DNA from: an uncultured Mycoplasmatota bacterium
GTDB lineage: Bacteria; Bacillota_I; Bacilli_A; RF39; UBA660
Direction: 5' to 3'
Length of the DNA stretch: 30,995 nt
NCBI GenBank assembly: GCA_900549325.1
Contig: UROI01000015.1
Coordinates: 1-30,995, forward strand
Below are positions 1 to 7,124 of this stretch, in pieces (the stretch's first letter is position 1; each line of letters starts with the position of its first letter). Both the position numbers and the translations under genes were made by a program. A model generated the notes under the pieces. That model ran no database searches. It was not told the DNA's origin and worked only from the letters and a program-made list of their open reading frames with translations.

Positions 1-130
1 GTTGTTGATTCTTCCTTGCTTGAACAACGGCTCTCAATTTTTTTGAGTATTCAAGTTCAGCTTTCAAATATAAATTCTCTTCTTCTAATCTTTTAATTTT
101 TTCTTTATCTGTTTCATTGTTCTTTTTTTT
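1..130 (-). other. Frame -1 continuation of the IS3-type OrfA (leucine-zipper part), cut by window edge
   Basis: On the minus strand the frame one base back from the OrfA frame stays open from the A8 run (T8 on plus, 123-130) to the window edge. It encodes a charged helix containing RLEEENLYLKAELEY and then KKLRAVVQARKNQQ. This is the typical OrfA C-terminal leucine-zipper segment of IS3-family (IS150-like) elements. The natural OrfA is therefore split between two frames joined at the A run. The catalytic OrfB (DDE) part lies outside the window. Seen: the open frame and the heptad-like leucines. Known: OrfA zipper architecture. Not decidable here: recoding versus a fixed indel. Confidence 0.7.
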
Positions 131-492
131 GTTACTTTTGGCATAGTCGGACGACCTCTCTTTCGTTCAACTATATTATAACCCATTTCTTTATATTTTT
201 TAATCCAATCGTTTAATGTTCCAGTACTTAATAGCCCTTCATCCGCAGAAACAGATAAAATAGATTCACCCCCTAATAAAACTCTATTAATCATTTCTTC
301 CTTTTCATAAATTTTATAATTTTTATTTTTTGTGGTTCTTAATATTTCAAATCCATGTATATCGATTAATCTAATTAAATATCGTATTTTATCATATCTC
401 ATTGAATATTCTTTTGATATTCTTTGTGGTGACTCTCCTTTTTTTATTCTAGTATAAATATTTATTTTATCTTCATAACTTATTTTAGTCAT
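85..492 (-). CDS. IS3-family transposase OrfA, N-terminal helix-turn-helix part
   Basis: About 135 residues with two helix-turn-helix-like segments. The first (roughly residues 5-50) carries KGESPQRISKEY; the second (65-105) carries GGESILSVSADEGL and GTLNDWIKKYKEMGY. These are followed by the basic linker ERKRGRPTMPK, usual in IS3/IS150-group OrfA, which binds the IS ends. I chose the ATG at 490-492 (MTKISYED). A TTG nine codons upstream lies inside a hairpin and has no better ribosome site. GAGG lies about nine bases upstream of the ATG. The frame ends 13 codons after an A8 run, and the zipper continues in the -1 frame, so the ORF as it stands gives a truncated OrfA. No inverted partner end is visible, so the element is partial in this window. 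Confidence 0.8.
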   Translation of the reverse strand: MTKISYEDKINIYTRIKKGESPQRISKEYSMRYDKIRYLIRLIDIHGFEILRTTKNKNYKIYEKEEMINRVLLGGESILSVSADEGLLSTGTLNDWIKKYKEMGYNIVERKRGRPTMPKVTKKRTMKQIKKKLKD

Positions 493-493
493 A

Positions 494-530
494 TAAAAAA
501 CCTCGTTTCCTATGTCCAAGAAACGGGGTT
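494..530 (-). terminator. Hairpin plus T-run just inside the IS end
   Basis: Arms AACCTCGTTTC (499-509) and GAAACGGGGTT (520-530) pair over 11 bp with one G-T pair and a 10-nt loop. On the minus strand the hairpin is followed by TTTTTT, giving an intrinsic-terminator shape ahead of the transposase start. Its 3' arm also contains the GAGG that serves the OrfA ATG. The hairpin could both stop read-in from the flank and hide the ribosome site. The IS tip is probably close to 537, where CA could be the terminal dinucleotide, but no second end is in view. Confidence 0.6.
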
Positions 531-568
531 CATATCAATTAGAGTATCTTTTTTTTGTAATAAATCAT

Positions 569-597
569 TTGCATTAAATACTACTTTATGGTAAAAT
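569..597 (+). promoter_or_regulatory. Sigma-A-type promoter of the decayed surface-protein copy
   Basis: TTGCAT (569-574), 17-base spacer, TAAAAT (592-597). The same box pair and spacing occur before the intact second copy (1456-1484), so the promoter was duplicated with the gene and has survived although the coding part has not. Confidence 0.55.
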
Positions 598-627
598 TAC
601 ATATAGAGTAGAATAGAGCAGGATTAC

Positions 628-1435
628 ATGAATTAAAAGAGAATAGTAATAGTTATTTCTATCATTTTATTAGTAATTATAATTTCACTAGGAATAGTAA
701 AGTTATATCAAACATATGCTTTAAGCAATTATATTGGTAGTACTACTAATACCGGTATTGATGTATATGTTAATGACGATTCCTAGTTTCTATTCCTGCG
801 AATAGTTCAAGTAGTGTCTATTATATGCTAACAAATACAAATCCAGGTACTGTAAAGCATGGCGTAGCCTATGAAACAATATCAGGTATAACAGTAAAAG
901 TATATAGTACCTCAAAAGATTTACCTAGTGGTACAATAGAAGAAAACGAAAGAAAATATATCAGATTATGAATAAAAAATACCAATAGCACATCCAAAAC
1001 AATAAAACTATCTACAATATTAGGCTATGAAATAGTAATACAATATTTACAAACCAAATATATGCTTATGAAAGAGGAACAACAGTATATTCTAGAAGAC
1101 CAACAACATGGACTGGTAACATAGGTCTAATATATCCATCAGATTATGGTTATGCTGCAGACTTAAGTAGCTGCACACAAAATTTATACAACTATGACAA
1201 TACATCATGTAAAAATAACGATTGGATGTATAATGGCGTTATCCAATGGACAATAACACAAAATTCAGCTCGTTCATATGGTACTTGGGGAATAAGTTCA
1301 ACAAACCGTATAAATAGTCTTAGTAATGTATATGCCTCCTACGACGTTCACCCAGTAGTTTTTCTAGATTCAGATTTAGTCATAGAACTAGGAGACAGTA
1401 CTTCAAGTAATCCATATCAATTATCTGAGAATTAA
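628..1435 (+). pseudogene. Decayed, internally deleted copy of the surface protein at 1511-2938
   Basis: Base-by-base similarity to the downstream gene runs from the promoter through the signal/membrane segment (TISLGIVKLYQTYALSNYIG equivalent) and the first 130 codons. It then resumes for the last 120 codons. About 600 bases of the middle are missing, with the junction near 1030-1060. The start ATG (628) is followed at codon 3 by TAA. Further in-frame stops are TAG where the intact copy reads SYASIP and TGA near 970. The last 69 codons (1226-1435) remain open and end in SSNPYQL like the intact copy. No product is expected apart from possibly that C-terminal fragment. It documents a tandem duplication followed by decay of the upstream copy. 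Confidence 0.85.
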
Positions 1436-1455
1436 TAATTTTAATAACAATAATA

Positions 1456-1484
1456 TTGCATAAAATATATCTTTATGATAAAAT
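1456..1484 (+). promoter_or_regulatory. Sigma-A-type promoter of the surface-protein gene
   Basis: TTGCAT (1456-1461), 17 bases, TAAAAT (1479-1484) preceded by TGA (extended -10). Transcription would start near 1491. This rules out the upstream in-frame ATG at 1475 and supports the ATG at 1511. Confidence 0.65.
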
Positions 1485-1510
1485 TAATTTATAGAATAGA
1501 GAGTGATTAT

Positions 1511-2938
1511 ATGAGTAAAAAGAGAATGTTAATTGTTACTTCAGTTATCTTATCAGTAGTTACAATTTCACTAGGAATAGTAAAATTATATCAAACTTAC
1601 GCTTTAAGTAATTATATTGGTGACGAGACTGATACTGGTATTGATGTATATATTAATGACGATTCATATGCTTCAATACCTGCGAATGGTTCAAGTAATG
1701 TCTATTACATGCTTACCAACACTAATCCAGGTACTGTAAAATATGGCGTAGCCTATCAAACAACTTCAGGAGTTACAGTAAAAGTGTATGATACATCAGA
1801 AGATCCGGCCACTGGTACAATTGAAGAAAATGGTAAGAAATATATCAAATTACATCTAGAAAACAAAACCAGTACAAATAAAACAATAGAACTATCAACA
1901 GTACTAGGCTATGAAAATGGTGGAAACTTAGTCGTCCCTAGTGGAGTAACATTAGTTACTGATACATATACTCCACCTCCATCAGCAGCAGAATATATAA
2001 CCAAGCTTTATACTGATGCATCAAAGACAACAGTAAAAAATAATAGTATTACATATAATACAGCACCATCAGTATCATTAATGAGCGATAGACTAGGAGG
2101 TACAACAACTAGTTTAGATGGTGGTAATATAAGATATTATGGAGCAAACCCAAATAATTATATATATTTTAATTGTTCTGATTATAACAATCAATCTTCA
2201 AGTACATGTGAAACATGGCGAATAATTGGTGTATTTAATGGTAAATTAAAAATAATAAGAGGCAGTCAAATAGAAAAATTAGCATGGGATCAAGATAAAA
2301 ATGACGACTCTTCAAAAACAACATATGATAATAACTGGTCGACAGCTACATTACAAAAATTGTTAAATGGAAGTTATTACAATGGAAGCGGTACTGTAAC
2401 TTATTATTCGGGCTCTTCTGGAACAACGACAACTTCTTTAAATATGACTAGTATAGGAATAAAAAATGATGCAACAAGAAATCTAATATCAGAAGAGACA
2501 TGGAATATCGGTGGATGGTATAACGACAATATATATTCTAATAAAGTTTATGGATATGAAAGAGGAACAAAAGTATATTCTGGAAGGCCAACAACATGGA
2601 AGGGTAAAATAGCATTAGCATATTCAAGTGATTATGGATATGCAGTAGATTTAAGCCAGTGTTCAAAAAGTTTGTATGAGTATAGCAATTCTACTTGTAC
2701 CTCAAATAACTGGATGAGAGCAATTGTTACAAATAATGGCGGTAATGCGGGATGGTTATTAACCACGGATTCCAGTGATTCATTCTATGTGTGGCGTGTG
2801 ACTTCGGCGAGCCGTGTGAGCGATAGCAGCAGTGTGTACTATGCTTACGTGGTCGTTCCAGTCCTTTATCTAACCTCTGATTTAATGATAGGTCCAGGAG
2901 ATGGTTCTTCAAGTAATCCATATCAATTAAGTGTGTAA
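1511..2938 (+). CDS. Membrane-anchored or secreted surface protein with C-type-lectin-like C-terminus
   Basis: 475 residues. The N-terminus (MSKKR then about 20 hydrophobic residues) is an uncleaved anchor or signal peptide. Residues 40-150 form a beta-rich region with many Ser, Thr, Asn and Gly. The C-terminal half has the pattern common in surface proteins of uncultured gut Bacilli: NYIYFNC...TWRIIGVFNGKLKIIR, W(D)...WSTATLQKLLNG, ..YGYAVDLS, NNWM, GWLLTT, and the end GDGSSSNPYQL. From memory this resembles the formylglycine-enzyme/C-type-lectin fold used by variable proteins of diversity-generating retroelements. Several paired cysteines (near NCSDYNNQSSSTC and QCSKSLYEYSNSTC) suggest disulfides outside the cell. 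Start: ATG 1511 is preceded by GAGTGAT and lies downstream of the predicted transcription start. The function is unknown; adhesion or binding is an inference from architecture. A decayed tandem copy precedes it. Confidence 0.75.
   Translation: MSKKRMLIVTSVILSVVTISLGIVKLYQTYALSNYIGDETDTGIDVYINDDSYASIPANGSSNVYYMLTNTNPGTVKYGVAYQTTSGVTVKVYDTSEDPATGTIEENGKKYIKLHLENKTSTNKTIELSTVLGYENGGNLVVPSGVTLVTDTYTPPPSAAEYITKLYTDASKTTVKNNSITYNTAPSVSLMSDRLGGTTTSLDGGNIRYYGANPNNYIYFNCSDYNNQSSSTCETWRIIGVFNGKLKIIRGSQIEKLAWDQDKNDDSSKTTYDNNWSTATLQKLLNGSYYNGSGTVTYYSGSSGTTTTSLNMTSIGIKNDATRNLISEETWNIGGWYNDNIYSNKVYGYERGTKVYSGRPTTWKGKIALAYSSDYGYAVDLSQCSKSLYEYSNSTCTSNNWMRAIVTNNGGNAGWLLTTDSSDSFYVWRVTSASRVSDSSSVYYAYVVVPVLYLTSDLMIGPGDGSSSNPYQLSV
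2747..2872 (+). other. GC-rich variable-region-like patch in the surface protein
   Basis: This stretch is near 50% GC by eye, against roughly 30% around it. Third positions are rich in C and G (AGC, TAC, GTC, GTG, GCG, CGT), unlike the AT-ending codons elsewhere in the gene. Between GWLL and P-V-L-Y-L the residues are mostly S, D, Y, V, R and A, which are among the codons reachable from AAC/AAT by changing adenines. The downstream GDGSSSNPYQL tail is conserved with the decayed copy, while the patch differs strongly. No reverse transcriptase or template repeat is in the window, so the DGR interpretation is a hypothesis. Confidence 0.4.
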
Positions 2939-2971
2939 ACAAATAATTTGAAATAACATTGATAAAAATAC

Positions 2972-3005
2972 AAAATACTTCTTAAGAAAATAAGAAGTAT
3001 TTTTT
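2972..3005 (+). terminator. Terminator after the surface-protein gene
   Basis: AATACTTCTTA (2974-2984) pairs with TAAGAAGTATT (2991-3001) around a 6-nt loop, followed by a T-run to 3005. Confidence 0.85.
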
Positions 3006-3051
3006 GATATCATTTTAGTTAATTTAACATATAATTTAATAGGTGATAATC

Positions 3052-3429
3052 ATGACAAAAATAGATAATTTCAAATTATTTGTTAAAAATAATCCTAATT
3101 TAATTACATATGTTAGAAATAATACTATGTCATGGCAGAGTTTTTATGAATTATATGATTTATATGGTGAAGATAATAGTGTTTGGAATGAGTATTTAAA
3201 TACTAAAAGTTCTGTAAATAATACTAAAGAGAGTGAAACTAAAAAAACTAGTAAGTTTTCTGATATATTAGATATGGCTAAAAATATTGATACTAATAAA
3301 TTACAAGATAGTATAAGTTCAGTACAAAAAGCTATTGGTTTAATAGGAGATATGCTTGTAAAAGATAAAGCTCCAGGTACTGGTAGTACTTATAATCCTA
3401 GGCCTATTTACCGAAGGTTCGATGATTAA
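3052..3429 (+). CDS. ylbD: YlbD-like putative spore-coat protein
   Basis: 125 residues. The first 45 match the YlbD pattern: an FKLFVKNNPNLI segment, then V-R-N-N, W-Q-S-FYELYDLYGE and V-W-N-E-YL. After a polar linker, residues 70-105 form an amphipathic helix (FSDILDMAKNID, LQDSISSVQKAIGLIGDML). YlbD is classed as a putative coat protein in Bacillus and lies directly before ylbE there, as here. Start: the ATG at 3052, with AGGTG at 3041-3045. A GTG at 3043 lies inside that ribosome site. The stop overlaps the ylbE start by one base (TAATG), so the two genes are translationally coupled. Its real role is not known; presence of the gene does not prove sporulation. Confidence 0.8.
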   Translation: MTKIDNFKLFVKNNPNLITYVRNNTMSWQSFYELYDLYGEDNSVWNEYLNTKSSVNNTKESETKKTSKFSDILDMAKNIDTNKLQDSISSVQKAIGLIGDMLVKDKAPGTGSTYNPRPIYRRFDD

Positions 3430-3650
3430 TGACAACAGAATTGCAACTTAAAATTAGTTCTGATCCAAGACTAGTATCATTTATTAGACAATATCCAATC
3501 TGGTATAAAAGGCTAAATAGGGATCCTTTATTATTTAGAGAATTTACTGAAGATATGAAAGATAAATTTAAAATAAAACCTAGTGATAGATTAAATAAAA
3601 CTTTAGAAAATATTAGTATGATACAAACGTTTTTAAATGTATTAAAATAA
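3429..3650 (+). CDS. ylbE: YlbE-like protein
   Basis: 73 residues, the usual size of YlbE. Recognisable features are FIRQYPIWYKRLNRDP (residues 18-33), matching the F-L-R-x-P-x-W-Y-R-x-L-x-R-P core of the family, and a C-terminal helix ending in MIQTFLNVLK. No membrane segment or cysteine is present. It starts inside the ylbD stop codon and shares that transcript. Function unknown; the call rests on motif and on adjacency to ylbD. Confidence 0.8.
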   Translation: MTTELQLKISSDPRLVSFIRQYPIWYKRLNRDPLLFREFTEDMKDKFKIKPSDRLNKTLENISMIQTFLNVLK

Positions 3651-3684
3651 AAAACTTAAGATTAATTTTTGAATCTTAAGTTTT
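3651..3684. terminator. Bidirectional terminator between ylbE and the SEDS gene
   Basis: AAAACTTAAGATT (3651-3663) and AATCTTAAGTTTT (3672-3684) are perfect 13-bp arms around an 8-nt loop, A-rich on one side and T-rich on the other. It overlaps the 3' end of the minus-strand gene and serves both convergent transcripts. Confidence 0.8.
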
Positions 3685-4792
3685 CATTTGATATATTAAA
3701 TAACATTCCAATTAATATCATATATGATAGTAGTGAAGATCCACCATATGAAATAAATGGAAGAGTAATACCCATTATTGGAAGTAGTCCAATAGTCATA
3801 CTTATATTATGTATCTGCTGGAAGAGTAAAACTGATATTATTCCTCCAGTAAGTAATTTATCGTTGTTATTATAAGATTTACTACCTAGTTTAATAATAC
3901 TAATATCAAAGTATACAATAAGTAATAAAAGACCAAGTATCCCAACAAAACCAAAGTTTGAAGCAAATACTGCAAATATAAAGTCAGTTTGCATCTCAGG
4001 AAAATATATTGGTGTATGATTAAATCCATGCCCTAATAATCCCCCAGAACCTATTGCTGTAAGCCCATTAGTAAGCTGTAAGCCACTAGAATTAGACCAA
4101 TTAAGAATTCTATCCATTCGGTAAAAGAAACTAGTACCAAATATCTTAATAAATAAATCTTGTTTTAAAAAATATAATCCTAAAAACATACCACCAAGTA
4201 CAGCAATAGTACCAATAGTAATAATAAACCATCTACCTCTAAAACAACCTACAAAAAGCATTACAATAGTAATAATAAAATAAATAAGTACAGCACCAGT
4301 ATCAGGTTCAATAAAAGTTAATATTGAAGGAATACCAACTACAATAAGTACTTTAATAAGAAATCTAAATTCTTCACTAACATCATTACTTCTTCTTTCT
4401 TCATTAAAATCATTTATCATTCTTGATAAGGTAATCATTAAAAATACTTTCATAAATTCAGAAGGCTGAAAACTACCAATATAAGGAATAATAAACCAGC
4501 ATCTAGCATTATTAATAGGCTTACCTAAAAATAATACCAGTATCAGGAGAATAACTCCTATTATATAAAATATATAAGCATTATTATAAAGAAATTTATT
4601 ACCAAATAACATCATAATATAAGCAATAGCAAATCCCAGTAAATACCAAAGACCTTGCTTAATAAATAAATTTTGATAATCACTAGCAAGTAAATCTCTC
4701 GTACAATATATAGTAATAATACTAATAATAGCAAATAATATTATTGGTATTAAAATACAATTTTCTACTTTAAATTTTGATTCTTTTTTCAT
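3662..4792 (-). CDS. RodA/FtsW-family SEDS peptidoglycan glycosyltransferase
   Basis: 376 residues with about ten hydrophobic membrane segments. Family motifs are clear: IGSFQPSEFMKV (near residue 110), EPDTGAVLIY (165), GLTAIGSGGLLGHG (245), PEMQTDFIFAVFA (265-277), and the C-terminal signature IMGITLPFISYGGSSLL (near 340). SEDS proteins polymerise lipid II into glycan strands with a class B PBP partner. The Asp of TDFIF is in the expected catalytic loop. After DFIFAV most relatives have an acidic pair (GEE/AEE), whereas this protein has ASN. The isolated location, without a PBP partner, does not separate RodA from FtsW or SpoVE. The NISMTIGLLPIMGITLP segment looks slightly more RodA-like. 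A TGGTATTAT box just upstream on the minus strand could be an extended -10. Confidence 0.9.
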   Translation of the reverse strand: MKKESKFKVENCILIPIILFAIISIITIYCTRDLLASDYQNLFIKQGLWYLLGFAIAYIMMLFGNKFLYNNAYIFYIIGVILLILVLFLGKPINNARCWFIIPYIGSFQPSEFMKVFLMITLSRMINDFNEERRSNDVSEEFRFLIKVLIVVGIPSILTFIEPDTGAVLIYFIITIVMLFVGCFRGRWFIITIGTIAVLGGMFLGLYFLKQDLFIKIFGTSFFYRMDRILNWSNSSGLQLTNGLTAIGSGGLLGHGFNHTPIYFPEMQTDFIFAVFASNFGFVGILGLLLLIVYFDISIIKLGSKSYNNNDKLLTGGIISVLLFQQIHNISMTIGLLPIMGITLPFISYGGSSLLSYMILIGMLFNISNENLRFKN

Positions 4793-4880
4793 TTAATCAA
4801 CTCTCTCTTTAATATAATACCACAAAAAAATAAAATAATAAATATATATTAGTATCATATAATAAATTAGAGGTGAATAT

Positions 4881-5207
4881 ATGAAAGAACTACCAAAAAT
4901 GTATCATAATAACATAGATAAAAATATTAATAATAATGAAAAAATATTTTCTACTATGTATAATAATGATATAGAATTAAGGAGTACCAATAACTTTATT
5001 AACAATAAAAATAATTATACAGTAGAACAAAAAATATATAATATATTTAATTCTCCTAATTATATTTATAAAATAGATGTTATTATTGTTACAGATAAAG
5101 GAAAAAGTAAAAAGAGAATAGTAGGTAAAACTAAAACTAATTTAATTACTATGGACAATGAATATATCCCAATTAATACTATTAGAGATATTTATATAGA
5201 TAATTAG
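4881..5207 (+). CDS. Small Asn-rich protein of unknown function
   Basis: 108 residues. The first half is very rich in Asn, Tyr and Lys. The second half (about 52-106) is predicted beta-rich, with YKIDVIIVTDKGKSKKRIVG, then NLITMDNEYIPINTIRDIYI. Alternating strands ending in 'IxxIRDIYI' resemble a small beta-barrel (Sm/PRC-like or GerQ-like), but I cannot assign a family. No signal peptide, membrane segment or cysteine. GAGGTGA lies 6-7 bases before the ATG, so expression is plausible. It stands alone between the divergent SEDS gene and lgt, followed by the paired hairpin element and a terminator. Confidence 0.6.
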   Translation: MKELPKMYHNNIDKNINNNEKIFSTMYNNDIELRSTNNFINNKNNYTVEQKIYNIFNSPNYIYKIDVIIVTDKGKSKKRIVGKTKTNLITMDNEYIPINTIRDIYIDN

Positions 5208-5261
5208 TTAGTATTCTAAATATATAAATATAGCTTATATATAATAGATATGTAGATATAT

Positions 5262-5314
5262 TATTTATAGACCTTAGGCTATAAATAACACTATGAGACC
5301 CTAGACTCATAGTG
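5262..5314 (-). repeat. Tandem pair of 26-bp conserved-core hairpin units (locus A)
   Basis: Unit 1 (5262-5287): arm TATTTATA, core GACCTTAGGC, arm TATAAATA. Unit 2 (5289-5314): arm CACTATGA, core GACCCTAGAC, arm TCATAGTG. Both arms pair perfectly. Units are one base apart, with a period of 27. The core is the complement of GCCTNNNGTC, so the pair is in minus orientation relative to the loci at 15978 and 22203. The second core carries one deviation (AGAC for AGGC). Confidence 0.85.
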
Positions 5315-5322
5315 AAATAACC

Positions 5323-5351
5323 AAAAGAAGTTATAATACGACTTCTTTTTT
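5323..5351 (+). terminator. Terminator upstream of lgt
   Basis: AAAAGAAGT (5323-5331) pairs with ACTTCTTTT (5341-5349) around a 9-nt loop and runs into T's. It closes the transcript of the small gene at 4881-5207 after the paired hairpin units. The loop contains TATAAT. Confidence 0.75.
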
Positions 5352-5390
5352 ATAATAATTTGTGGTATTATTATATTACAGGTGATAATT

Positions 5391-6173
5391 ATGAACAGAG
5401 TATTCTTAAAATTAGGCCCAATTACTATATATTGGTATGCCGTATTAATAGTATCAGCAATTTGTACAGGAATATATTTTTCTACCAAAGAAGCCAAAAG
5501 AAATGGTTTAGGAAGAGACTTCTTAATGGATTTAATATTCTATGTAATACCAATAGGTATACTAGGAGCAAGATTATATTATGTAATATTCAATTTCTCA
5601 ATATTCAAAGATAATCTATTAGATATATTCAAAATATGGGAAGGTGGTCTAGCCATATATGGCGCAGTAATCTCTGGTATAATATTTGTAATATATTATT
5701 GTAAAAAACATAACAAAAATATCTTATTAACTATTGATACATTAGTACCATATCTAATACTAGGACAAGCCATTGGTAGATGGGGTAACTTCATAAACAA
5801 AGAAGCCCATGGAGCAGTAACAACTCTAGGACACTTAAAAAGTTTAAATCTCCCAGACTTCATAATAAACGGTATGTATATTAATGGTAACTACTATATA
5901 CCAACATTCCTATATGAATCATTATGGTGTTTCTTGGGATTCATACTACTACTAATTATCAGAAAAAAAGATAAATATAAACATAATGGTTTATTAGTAA
6001 GTTTTTACTTTATATGGTATGGTATAGGTAGATTATTTATCGAAGGATTAAGAACAGATAGCCTATATTTAGGAGTATTCAGAATAAGTCAAATCGTATC
6101 AGTTATGCTTATATTAATAGGTATAATAGGAATTATCTATATAAGGAGGAAGTCATGGAAAAATACAAAGTAG
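5391..6173 (+). CDS. lgt: Prolipoprotein diacylglyceryl transferase
   Basis: 260 residues with seven hydrophobic segments. Lgt transfers diacylglyceryl from phosphatidylglycerol to the lipobox cysteine of prolipoproteins in the cytoplasmic membrane. The family signature GRWGNFINKEAHG (around residue 130) is intact. Also present are Y-W-Y-A near the N-terminus, GARLYYVIFN, WEGGLAIYGA, and the C-terminal RTDSLY...RISQ. Start: ATG 5391 with AGGTGAT seven bases before it. A GTG at 5382 lies inside that ribosome site. The 3' end overlaps trxB by 19 bases, so the two are translated from one message. A substrate in this window is the lipoprotein at 29713-30042. Confidence 0.96.
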   Translation: MNRVFLKLGPITIYWYAVLIVSAICTGIYFSTKEAKRNGLGRDFLMDLIFYVIPIGILGARLYYVIFNFSIFKDNLLDIFKIWEGGLAIYGAVISGIIFVIYYCKKHNKNILLTIDTLVPYLILGQAIGRWGNFINKEAHGAVTTLGHLKSLNLPDFIINGMYINGNYYIPTFLYESLWCFLGFILLLIIRKKDKYKHNGLLVSFYFIWYGIGRLFIEGLRTDSLYLGVFRISQIVSVMLILIGIIGIIYIRRKSWKNTK

Positions 6174-7027
6174 TAATAGTAGGAGCAGGAATAGCCGGTA
6201 TGAGTGCTGCGATTAACCTAAAAAGAGCCGGTATAAACCCATTAATAATAGAAAATAATGCCCCAGGTGGCACACTAAACTATATACCAAATATCGAGAA
6301 TTATCCTGGTTATGAAAGTATATCAGGCCCTGATCTAGCTATGAATATATATAATCAAGTAAATAATCTAGATATAAAAATAAAATCACTAAATATCAGT
6401 AGCATAGATTTAGATAAAAAAATAATCAATAACGATATAGAATTTGAGTATTTAATAATAGCTACAGGTAGAAAGAGTAGACTTCTAGGACTAGATAACG
6501 AAAAAAAATTACTTGGAAGAGGAATAAGTACTTGTGCTTTATGTGACGGAATGTTCTATAAAGATAAAGATGTTATCGTTGTCGGTGGTGGAAATTCTGC
6601 TTTAACAGAAAGTCTATACTTATCTAATATCTGCAACAAAGTAACTATTGTCATAAGAAGAGATAACTTTACCGGAGATAAATATCTAATAGATAGAGTA
6701 TCTAATAAAAAGAATATCAAAGTAATAACTAATAGCAATATCATAAGCTATAATACTAAGAATGATACCCTAGTATCAGTAACCCTAGATAACAAAAAGA
6801 AAGTCAAAACAAGCGGTGTATTCTTAGCTCTAGGTGGAATACCAAATAGTCAGTCTTTCAATGTCGAAAAAGAAAATGATTATATTCTAGTAAATGATAA
6901 GTATGAAACAAACATCCCTTATGTATATGCCATAGGTGATGTAATAAAAAAAGACTATTACCAGCTTACTACCGCTGTTTCAGATGCCGTAATAGCCTCA
7001 AATAACATCATAAGAATAAATAAGTAA
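6155..7027 (+). CDS. trxB: Thioredoxin-disulfide reductase
   Basis: 290 residues, slightly shorter than the usual 305-315. FAD-binding GAGIAGMSAA is at the N-terminus (10-19), ATGRKSRLLG near 103, the redox pair C127-A-L-C130 in GRGISTCALCDG, NADPH-binding GGGNSA near 144-149, an R-R basic pair for the NADP phosphate, and a final FAD motif YAIGDVI near 260. It reduces thioredoxin at the expense of NADPH. Most TrxB proteins have CATC or CAVC; CALC is a conservative variant. A strong AAGGAGG lies before the ATG, inside the 3' end of lgt, so lgt-trxB form an operon. Confidence 0.93.
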   Translation: MEKYKVVIVGAGIAGMSAAINLKRAGINPLIIENNAPGGTLNYIPNIENYPGYESISGPDLAMNIYNQVNNLDIKIKSLNISSIDLDKKIINNDIEFEYLIIATGRKSRLLGLDNEKKLLGRGISTCALCDGMFYKDKDVIVVGGGNSALTESLYLSNICNKVTIVIRRDNFTGDKYLIDRVSNKKNIKVITNSNIISYNTKNDTLVSVTLDNKKKVKTSGVFLALGGIPNSQSFNVEKENDYILVNDKYETNIPYVYAIGDVIKKDYYQLTTAVSDAVIASNNIIRINK

Positions 7028-7067
7028 TATAGTCATATATTAAAGTAAGAAAAGACACGCAAGAATA

Positions 7068-7096
7068 TTTACATTAATAAAAAATAATGATATAAT
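7068..7096 (+). promoter_or_regulatory. Sigma-A promoter for lemA
   Basis: TTTACA (7068-7073), 17 bases, TATAAT (7091-7096); near consensus. The ribosome site AAAGGAG follows at 7111-7117. Confidence 0.8.
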
Positions 7097-7124
7097 TTGT
7101 ATATAGTATGAAAGGAGAATGAAT

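Noticed and set aside
2727..2942. 71-residue minus-strand ORF opposite the surface-protein C-terminus
   Set aside because: It is open only because the patch is GC-rich and lacks stop codons; no start signals, and residues such as repeated His/Arg reflect the complement of the plus-strand codons.
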